From Thoreauomyces humboldtii (Eukaryota; Chytridiomycota; Chytridiomycetes; Spizellomycetales; Powellomycetaceae), in assembly GCA_027596035.1 (NCBI GenBank), contig JADGJA010000440.1:1-18657 (forward strand): DNA of 18,657 bases, written 5' to 3'. The position numbers and the translations under genes are program-made. The stretch's first letter is position 1. Every line of letters begins with the position of its first letter. The notes under the pieces were generated by a model. It saw only the letters and a list, made by a program, of their open reading frames with translations. It searched no databases and was not told the DNA's origin. This document shows positions 10,966 through 18,657 of this stretch, piece by piece.

Positions 10966-11220
10966 ATGAGCGCCGGACTGTTCACGAGATGCGTCCTTTA
11001 CCTCTGCAGCACCTTCTCGGCCGATCCGTGCTCTTTGATGGAAATGGGTTGGCTTTCCTTCAGGGACCAACCTCCACGGTTGCAGTGCCGTCCGATGTGG
11101 ACGTCCCAGTCCTGTGTGACTCTTCCCGCTTGTCGACTCGACGGATGCGCCCAATGCGTGGAATGTCGGGGTGGGATTCTTGCCGGGCGAAAGACGTTGA
11201 GAGGCTTCTCCGAATCATGA
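10966..11220 (+). CDS. Candidate small Cys-rich protein, 84 aa
   Basis: This ORF encodes 84 residues with nine cysteines (positions 9, 14, 22, 41, 50, 56, 61, 64, 67), the last three as CX2CX2C. Its codons favour C and G at the third position, like the confirmed genes around it. The ATG is preceded by GCC. The frame stays open upstream to 10780 but offers no earlier ATG. No family is recognised and there is no clear signal peptide. It could be a small metal-binding or disulfide protein, an exon of something larger, or chance. Confidence 0.25.
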   Translation: MSAGLFTRCVLYLCSTFSADPCSLMEMGWLSFRDQPPRLQCRPMWTSQSCVTLPACRLDGCAQCVECRGGILAGRKTLRGFSES

Positions 11221-11716
11221 GCGGGTTATAGCCGTAGCGTGGAGAGCATGGGCAGCCTGGTAAAGCCGCGAGACTGAGCAAATGGCAAAGAGGCAGCGTT
11301 GGGAAAAGAGGAGGGCTGGCGGCTAGCGGGGCGCTGAGCCCGAGGCTACTGACGACTTTCGAAGGGTACGAGGAGTGAGAAAGAGGATACCTGTAGTCGA
11401 GCCGAGAGCGCCGATAATCCACTGTATGGCAGTGTAGAGTTCCGTTTGAGGAGATGGGGTCTGCCAGTTCCCACGGCTCCACATGGGAGTGTCAGAGGTG
11501 AGCATCAGCTTTTGGACTCACCCCACCGCAATGTCGCGATTTGTACGAGCCTCCAAATGTAAGGCTATAGTTCCACGCGAATTCGTCCCTTCGTTGCATC
11601 GCTCCCGCGGCCGGGGCAGACTCTGGAGGAAACACCGCGTCGATGGTGCTGCTGGCAAAGGACGACGCGAGGAATGAGAAGCGGTCGAGCGGCTGGGTAC
11701 TGATGGCGACGCTCAT
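11215..11716 (-). CDS. Candidate spliced antisense gene overlapping the coronin 5' end, about 107 aa
   Basis: The proposed exons are 11716-11522, 11460-11391 and 11273-11215, with frame kept throughout (324 nt including stop). The first intron is 61 nt, begins GTGAGT and ends in CAG, matching the intron size used by neighbouring genes. The second (11274-11390) begins GTATCC and ends TCAG. Exon 2 encodes a hydrophobic stretch, TAIQWIIGALG. The model overlaps coronin exon 1 and intron 1 on the other strand, which counts against it because those coronin elements are secure. I recognise no family; this may be coincidence. Confidence 0.2.
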
Positions 11717-13661
11717 CTTGGAATCTTCCAGACCGCCACGTCTTCGGACAGGCAACGAAACGCGATCAATGCTACGATAACATCAAGGTGATCTTTCGTC
11801 TTAGCGGGTTGCAAGCGATGTGCCCCGCAACTTTATACTCACGCGGTTGATATTCAGGTCTCTCGCAACGCCTGGGATACCAACCTGGTCAAAGCGAACC
11901 CTCTGTACATTTCCATCAACATCGAGGCCAGCGGAGGTATGATGACATGCTCGCCAGCGGCATCTTGGTTATACCGCCATGGTGACCGTGTTCTTTGCGA
12001 TCCATTTCGCTCTTATTCAGGCGGAGCTTTTGCTGTCATCGCACACAACAACACCGGGAAGCTTGCGGACAACCTCCCTGTCTTCAATGGTCACACTGCT
12101 GCCGTTTTGGACACGGACTTCCACCCTTTCATGGATAACATTGTCGCGTCCGCATCCGAGGACACTACGGTCAAGATCTGGACCATTCCCGAAGGTGGAC
12201 TGACCGAGTCCATCTCCACCGCTTCGCTCACTTTGAATGGTCATGGACGAAAGGTAAAGCCTCACTCGTGCCTGCCCTCACCGGAACGTACTTGTGCTAA
12301 ACAGCGTTGCGCGATGACTAGGTCGGTCACGCACTTTTCCATCCTTCGGCCGATAACGTCCTGGCTACTGCCAGCGCCGATTTCACTGTCAAGCTATGGG
12401 ACATCTGCGCTGGAAAGGAAAGGGTAGAGCTCACGGGCCACACCGAGATCATCCAGTCGCTGGCCTGGAACTACGACGGCACCCTGCTCGCAACGACGTG
12501 CAAAGACAAGAAGCTTCGCGTCTTCGACGTTCGCGCAAACAAAGTGGTTCAGGTGCGTGCCGAGGCATATAACTTTCTTGTCATTTCCATCCTTTTTCCG
12601 TCGCTTATTCTTGGGTACCAAAGGAAACGAACGGGCATCAAGGCATCAAAGGTGCTCGCGTTGCTTGGATGGGCAACGCGGATCGATTCGTCACTACCGG
12701 CTTCAGCCGCACGAGCGACCGCCAAGTTAACGTCTACGATTCGAAGAACCTCGAGACCCCACTGAAGTCGGAGACGATCGACACTGCCTCGGGGTACGGC
12801 TAGACAACGGTGCCACCATGCATTCTTTGGCATCGTGACTGAAACATCCATCCTCGTCTTAGGATGCTCATGCCCCACTTTGACGCCGACACTAGCATGT
12901 TGTACTTGGCGGGCAAGGTAAGCTGGTCTAGGACCATCTCACGGAACACGACCAAAAGACTTGCTTAATTGCTTTTGTGCTGCTCGTAGGGCGACGGAAA
13001 CATCCGCTATTACGAATGGGTGGATGATGAGAAGGGTCTGTACTTTTTGTCGGAGCACAAGTCCGCCGAGCCTCAGCGTGGCATCAGCTTCCTTCCGAAG
13101 CGTGCTTTGAACATCGCCGAGACTGAGATTGCCCGCGCGTACAAGGTCCACCCGACGCTCGTCGAACCCATCCCTTTCAAGGTGCCACGCAAGGTAAAAG
13201 ATTCGTGCGGCGCCTTGCCGAACCATGCTTACATAAGCAGCTAAAGAATGTTTGTCTGCTTCTCTGTAGTCTGACTTGTTCCAGGCGGACTTGTACCCAG
13301 ACTGCATTGGCGGAGAACCCGCACTTGATTCAGCCGACTTTTTCAACGGCAAGAGCGCACCACCGAAGCTGATTAGCCTGGAGACAGGCTTCACGGCTCC
13401 TCCCACTCGGGAGTTCGTCACGGCAGCCGTTGTGGCCGATGCCACCACGGAAAAGGCTCCTCAGACGGAGAAGGAGGTAATGCTGATCTTTACCAAGTGC
13501 TTCCCAAACTTCGGGCTTAAACCGGAATTTCGCTTGGACAGTACCAAGACGCGTACCACACGCTCCGAAAAGAGAATGACGATCTCAAGAACCAGGTTTC
13601 CAACCGGGACGCTCGGATACGTCAGCTGGAGGCGCAGGTCGAAGGGGCCAGCAAGAAGTAG
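11531..13661 (+). CDS. crn1: Coronin (WD40 actin-binding protein)
   Basis: Coronins bind F-actin, regulate the Arp2/3 complex and act at cortical actin patches. Exons: 11531-11558, 11732-11787, 11858-11936, 12021-12253, 12322-12552, 12624-12793, 12863-12917, 12990-13193, 13270-13476, 13542-13661, giving 460 residues with all phases consistent. The N terminus has the coronin signature (MSRFVRASKYRHVFG, then EASGGGAFAVI at 51-61). WD40 units are clear at 78-108, 128-158 and 171-208, with more divergent blades to about 350. The coronin-type C-terminal extension carries RALNIAETEIARAYKV and is followed by a short variable stretch. Residues 422-460 form a coiled coil with RIRQLE (446-451), which fits the coronin trimerisation motif R-h-x-x-h-E. 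K28 aligns with the actin-binding R30 of animal coronin 1B. It is a short form, lacking the long acidic, microtubule-binding insert of budding yeast Crn1. Intron 1 (173 nt) is the longest in the window. Confidence 0.95.
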
Positions 13662-13846
13662 AGGGACAGTATTGGAGAGGCAGGTCACGAGAGCTGGCTC
13701 GCTGCGCTCTGGGGGCACCGTTCGCAGATAGCAGCTTGAGGACTGAGGGACTGAGGGACAACACAAGACCCATCGTTGAAAATTGATTCAGCTGACTTGG
13801 CAAGTTTTTTTGGTCATCAGGTCATATCAGGGTTCATTTTCATTGT
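13662..13846. other. Convergent 3' intergenic gap (coronin / ABC transporter)
   Basis: These 185 bases separate the coronin stop (+) from the transporter stop (-) and must hold both 3' UTRs. A T8 run lies at about 13805-13812. No canonical AATAAA is evident on either strand. The transcripts may overlap tail to tail. Confidence 0.6.
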
Positions 13847-16800
13847 TCATCCGGTGCTAGCGTACAGCTGCGAAAAGAGAGACATCGGGTCTTTTTGAAG
13901 GTCCGATGGGGCACCGTCTTCGACAACGCTTCCATCCTTCATGCACAGGATGCGATCCATGGCAATCAACCCCTCCGTGCGGTGGCAGATGGTGAGCACC
14001 GTGCAGCTAGCAAACGCCACATCCACGGCGAGGGTGACTTTGGCGTAGGTCGCAGGGTCGACCGAGGAGCTGGGCTCGTCCATGACGACGATGCGTGCGT
14101 TGTGGATGATGGCTCGTGCTATGCAGATCAGTTGTCTCTCGCCGGCAGAGAAGTTGTCGCCGTTGACGGATACCGGTGCATCCAGTGCGCTTCCAGCCGA
14201 CGTGTCCACGGCCAGTCCGACAATCTTCAAGGCCCGCCACAGCGCTTCGTCGTCGTGCTCGCCTTTCGGATCCAGATTACTCCGTAATGTGCCGGCAAAA
14301 AGGACAGGGACCTGCGGAATGACGGTCATTTTGGACCGTAAAGATGCAAGGCTGAGCGACGAGATGTTGACCGAGTCGATAAAGATTCCAACGTTGTTGA
14401 TCTCGGGGCCGTGTGACGCCTCGCTGCATTTTTCGTCTTCTGTGCCTGGTTTGCAGAGTTCTGCAAGGCGGAGCAGAGCAATCGCCAATGAACTCTTGCC
14501 GGCACCTGTTCGGCCGACTGAGGCAGATAAAAAAGGAATGTCAGACGTCAAAGCTGCAAGGACGTGGGATCGCCGAGCACTAACCGATGGCGACCTTGCT
14601 CCCACCGGGAATATCGAAGGATACATTTCTCAAAGCCAAATCGAGCCCGCTGCGATAGCGCATGTTGACATTTCTGAATTCGACGGCGCCCAGCCGCGGC
14701 CAATCCTCTGGCGCATCCTGACCCTTGGCAACGTCTTCGGGTGGCAGGTCAATATACTCGACAAGTCGCTCAAAGTAAACCATTTGCAAGCTGAGCATCG
14801 CGAAGTAGGAGATTAGTTCTGCGATGTCTTGCGTGGCACCCGTGGCGTAGCTCAGGGCAAGGCCAACCCTTGCCGCGTTCAGCGAGCCCGCGAAGTGGAC
14901 CGAAAGCGCGGTAATAGCGAAGACGACGACGCTACCGACAGACTGAATGCACATGGTAAACCACTGACTGCCGATCAGGGACAGATAAGTGGCAGCCTGC
15001 TCCGCATCGATCATTTTTCGGTTGTTGTCGATGGCGACGGCCTCGCGCTTGAACGCATGGATCGTCGAAATGCCGTCCAAGGTCTCTGACAAATTGTTGC
15101 AGACCGGCGATCGCAACGCAGCTCCGAGGCGCTTCAAGACTCTTTGGGAAGCCAGATAAAAACGGCCGTACATGCTGAATAACAGGGCTAGGTGCAGGAT
15201 AAGACGGAATGTTAGGAACTTGACGAGGAGCAAAGACAACCACCGCAGCTAAAGCGCTTTACCGACGGGTATCATCACGACAAGAATGACAGGAGTGTTG
15301 ACTATGCTCGGAATCAAACTAGCCACCAGTCCAACAAACAAGTTGAAAGTGGACATGTAGATTGGGGGCAGAGCCATATCAGTCATATGCACGTCGTCGG
15401 TAAACCGGTTGGCGATGCGGCCTTGCGGAGTCGTGTCGAGCCACGACATTGGCTGACGCAACACAGAGTTCGCCAGCTCCTTATGAACTTGGTCGGACGC
15501 CTTGATCGCACAGACTCCCATCCACGTGTACGCGGGAACGGTGGTCATGAGAGCCCCAGCGAGAGTGAGAGCGACATAGATTCCGAGATAGTAGCCAAGC
15601 GAGTGTGGCAGCGCCGTGCTGTTTTGTTGAGCATTGCCTGAATCTGTGAACCAATGCTCCAACCAGAATCGTGCGGCCAACACGGTTCCAGTCGCAAGAA
15701 GACTCGTACCAACGTAAGCTGCGACTCGGTAAAGGTTTCTGCGGAGGAGCAACACAGAAAGGTCAAAAGACTGTCCGTAACGGAGAAACGGAATAACAAC
15801 TGAGAATAATCTCACGCAAAGACAAGGTATCGCCAGTATACGGACCAGCCCAGGCTTTCCGGTTTGATACGCTCTTCCTTGTCACTCGGCGAGTCGATCC
15901 GGATCTGACCGGGAGGCGCCCCGCTTCGGGGCTTGCTCTTCTTCTTGTCCCCTGGCGATGGGCCTTTCTGGAGGTACATGACTTTGCCGCCGGACGGCGC
16001 CGAAATTTCGTTATCGTCATCCGGTGGGGTCTTTTTGAAGGACATGACCTTGCCTCCTGATGTCTCCGAACCCTCTGATTCGTGCTGCCCATGCTCTGAG
16101 GCAAGGGACTGCTCTTGTGCGAGTTTTGTGGCCGCGCTTTCCAAAGCGGCCATCCGTTCACGGAGAGATCCAGTCTCTGCGATGGGAATCTCGGAGGCCA
16201 TGCCTGCCTCGATCAGGAAGACGCGATCACATCTGGGAACAATGTGCAAGGCGTTGGTGACAAGCACGCGCGTCTTCCCGCTCAGGAGGCCTGCATTGCC
16301 GAAAAGTTTGTCAAAGACTTCCTGGGCGACATGCGCGTCCAGCGCAGAAAGCGGGTCATCGAAGAGATAGATGTCGGCGGACGCGCAGTATGCGGCTCGG
16401 GCCAGACACAGCCTCTGTTTCTGTCCGCCGGACAGGTTGCCGCCACGCGTAGCAACCAGGGCCTGGTCTCCTCCGTCCAGATCGACAAGGTCCTTGGTCA
16501 GGGAACACGCATCCACGACCCGGGCGAAGCGGTCCTCATCGTAAGCCGATCCGAAAAGAATGTTGTCTCGAACGGTTGCATTCTGCAGCCAAGGAGCTTG
16601 AGATGCCAGCGCAAAGGTGCCAATTGCTTCCACTTTCCCCGAGGATGCGTCCATCTGACCGATGATGGCAGCAAGGAGTGCTGATTTTCCTTGCCCGGTC
16701 CTGCCGACAATGGCTGTGAGGCTCCCTGCACTCAGGTTCATATTGATATCGTTGAGGACCATCCGCTCAGACGTCGTCAGCCAGCCAAAGTTTCCGTGAG

Positions 16801-18642
16801 CGATTTGAATCGAGCCTGCTGATTTTCTTTCCGATGGCGCAATCTGACCGGATGTCGCCGGCTCCTGCATTTCGAAAGTATGCTCAGAGTGGATGCTCCC
16901 GTCGTCGCCGCCGCCCCATTGGGCATACGAATCGACGTCACCGTCCTCCCGATCTTGCATGACGAGCAAGTCCCCGATCCTCTCCATTGACGAAAGGCCG
17001 GCCATGAAGAACGAAAGGGCTTGCGAGACATTGCCGAGCGGTGCTCTCAGGAGTTGAAAGGTGGTGAGCGATACGAACACGGTGCTCGACGTAAGAGGAG
17101 GCAGACTGGATACAGCGGCGTGCGTCCCGATCATGAGAACAAAGGCAACCACCGGAAGTCCCGACGAAAGAAGCACCAAGGAAAAGCTTGCGCGGGCGAG
17201 CGACCGTAGGGGAACGAGTTCCTTCACGCGCAGAGCTTCTAACTCCAGACCAGAAGGGTCAGCCTCATCCGCGCTGTCAGCTATGCCAACCTTTTTTTTT
17301 GAGGGCTCTTACCTTGCTCAAAAAGTTGGTTTCCAATCCAAGCATCTTGATGCTCAGCAAACCAGCCAGAATCTCGTTTGTAAGACGTAGGCGGACATCC
17401 ATGGCCTTTCTCTTGGCGAGAAACCACTGTCGTATGTTTTTGGCCAGATGTCCTTGAAGTGGCCCAGAAAGAAGCAGGAGTGCAAACCCGATGAAGGCAG
17501 GCCATGACAACTGCATGTAGAGAATGAGCATGGCGACGATAACCTGCAGGAAAGGTTGCTAGGTCAGCTCGAAAAGCGAGATGATATTCCAGAGGTCAAC
17601 ACGTGCTTTTACCTGTAGCCCTGCGCCGATCAGCATGATCAACCAGTGGTGAAGGGACAACGCTCCTTCGGCGTCCGAAGTCAAGCGGTTCATGATCTCT
17701 CCCACTCCGAACTCGGCTCGCGATGTCGCATTGAGTTGCATGGACTTTCGAAAGATCGCACCGCTTATGCCAGACCGTCTGCAGCATTGAAGATAAGAAA
17801 CGAGGTTCCATTCAAACAGCATCCCGAGGCTAGTCTCGCAGGCTCTGCTTGGAAACTTACGCTTTGAAGCCGATCAAGCGGACCTGTTGTTCCGCCCACA
17901 CCGAGCACAGCGTTCCCAGGGTGGCGACGAACAACATTGCGCCCGCAACCGCAAAGCCCGTGGAACGGAAACTAGGGGCTTGGGGAGACGCGAACTCCTC
18001 CAGTAGAATCTGCAAGAGCAACGGCTGGGCGTATACGAAGGCCGTGTTGGCGATCGTAAGGATGACTGGCGCTACCGTATCCGATGCATATCCAACGAGC
18101 AAGGCTCGCCCGAGCGATGGCGCTGCCCGCTTCTTTTCCTTGTCCCAAGCGGCTTTGAAACGCGGGTAGGTGGCGGTGCCACTCAGAGAGTGACTGACGC
18201 TTCCCAGGTCGGCCTCGGTGAGCGGGCGGCGATGGCCGGTCGAGAACAGCGGCACGATCCACGAGAACAGCAGGCTTCCGAGAGGTCCCGCACGCTCCTC
18301 TGGCGAGAGGCCGGGCATTGTCTCGCACTGCTTGAGCTGCTCTCCGACCAGGCAGATGACGTCCATGACAAGGAGCAAAGGGAAAACGGGGCCAGGCCCG
18401 CCCACGTTGGCAGTTGCGAGGGTTCTGAGGGCGATGGCGTGTCCCGTGCCAGAGATGAACCAGTACAAAGAGATGGCCGTGGCGTAAGGGGAGCATCCGG
18501 AAATGTTCCTGCGTCGGAAGAGGCCGACGGCGAAAAGAATGAAGACGATGGCGACGCCCACAAGTTCAAATATGGCGGAAATGCTCGAGAAATGGTCGAC
18601 GGGCCTGACCAGGAAGGCGATTCTGGAAGCCATGGCTATCAT
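13847..18642 (-). CDS. ABCC-type (MRP/YCF1/YOR1-like) full ABC transporter
   Basis: ABCC pumps use ATP to export organic anions, conjugates or drugs across the plasma or vacuolar membrane. Exons in coding order: 18642-17861, 17778-17613, 17543-17313, 17242-15816, 15738-15263, 15187-14585, 14517-13847; 4356 nt, 1451 residues, phases consistent. About three N-terminal membrane segments (22-42, 52-72, 85-100) precede the elbow LFSWIVPLFSTGHRRPLTEADL (125-146). TMD1 is about 180-500. NBD1 has Walker A GRTGQGKS 573-580, signature LSGGQ 663-667, Walker B DD at 688-689, and Asn723 where the H-loop His is expected. A charged linker spans about 745-855. TMD2 is about 870-1150. NBD2 has Walker A 1230-1237, Q-loop Q1297, signature FSAGE 1351-1355, Walker B DE 1375-1376 and H1407. 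NBD1 Asp-Asp with NBD2 Asp-Glu is the usual ABCC asymmetry. An in-frame TAG lies at 18654-18652. The start is M1 or M4, the latter in a better context (GCCATGG). An upstream exon outside the window cannot be excluded. The substrate is not predictable. Confidence 0.93.
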
Positions 18643-18657
18643 CAGAAGCGTCTACAC

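Larger units (their letters stand above)
10274..11530. other. Intergenic region between the PDE fusion and coronin
   Basis: The first 230 bases after the PDE stop contain T-rich stretches (a T9 run at 10377-10385 and T/C-rich sequence at 10481-10501) that suit a 3' UTR; no clear AATAAA was seen. A TATA-like box lies at 10734-10740. The short tandem CGGAC x3 is at 10821-10835. Two weak gene candidates, an 84-codon plus-strand ORF and a spliced minus-strand ORF, are listed separately. The rest shows nothing I can assign, and includes the coronin promoter and leader. Confidence 0.55.

Noticed and set aside
14082..14816. 244-codon plus-strand ORF
   Set aside because: It is antisense to NBD2 and TMD2 of the ABC transporter and crosses that gene's intron; it has no recognisable motif.
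15249..15251. In-frame TAG inside the ABC transporter, suggesting a pseudogene
   Set aside because: It falls within a 75-nt GT-AG intron (15262-15188). Splicing joins IPV to ALLFSMYGRFYLAS, the expected TMD2 sequence.
13847..18642. Functional link between the PDE fusion and the ABCC pump (cyclic-nucleotide export)
   Set aside because: Some animal ABCC proteins export cAMP, but nothing in this sequence indicates that substrate, and the genes are on opposite strands with coronin between.
1..18657. tRNA, rRNA, CRISPR, transposon or long terminal repeats
   Set aside because: I looked for them and saw no candidate structures or terminal repeats. Only short simple repeats such as CGGAC x3 at 10821-10835 were found.

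Overview
The window comes from a fungal nuclear genome. Three long genes are each broken by short GT-AG introns (28 in all, 61-173 nt, most 61-98 nt), and codon third positions are rich in C and G. The coronin N terminus is the fungal type. The class I (PDE4-like) phosphodiesterase and the kinase-ATPase-GAF architecture would suit an early-diverging, perhaps zoosporic (chytrid-like) fungus, but that placement is inference and no marker here proves it.

Layout. 1-1734 is mostly non-coding and includes a pyrimidine-rich leader. It holds a 15-bp tandem duplication and one weak minus-strand ORF. 1735-10273 (+) is a 14-exon gene for a protein of about 2507 residues: an atypical Ser/Thr protein-kinase domain, a STAND/AAA_16-type ATPase, a long helical (TPR-like) region, a GAF domain, and a complete class I cyclic-nucleotide phosphodiesterase, followed by a disordered tail. 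10274-11530 is intergenic, with a TATA-like box and two weak small-gene candidates. 11531-13661 (+) is a 10-exon coronin gene (460 residues). 18642-13847 (-) is a 7-exon full-length ABCC-type ABC transporter (1451 residues), convergent with coronin and ending 185 bp from its stop.

The exceptional gene is the first. Kinase-ATPase-TPR-GAF is the sensory front end known from cyanobacterial and fungal hybrid histidine kinases. Here the histidine kinase/receiver output is absent and a cAMP/cGMP phosphodiesterase takes its place. By inference the protein converts the input of that sensor directly into cyclic-nucleotide hydrolysis. All exon joins keep frame and rebuild the family motifs, so the fusion is not explained by a stop or frameshift inside the window; transcript data would settle it.

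The three genes show no obvious shared pathway. Coronin acts on actin and Arp2/3, the transporter exports organic anions or conjugates, and the fusion protein is a signalling enzyme. All exon boundaries were inferred by eye from splice signals, phase and family motifs.
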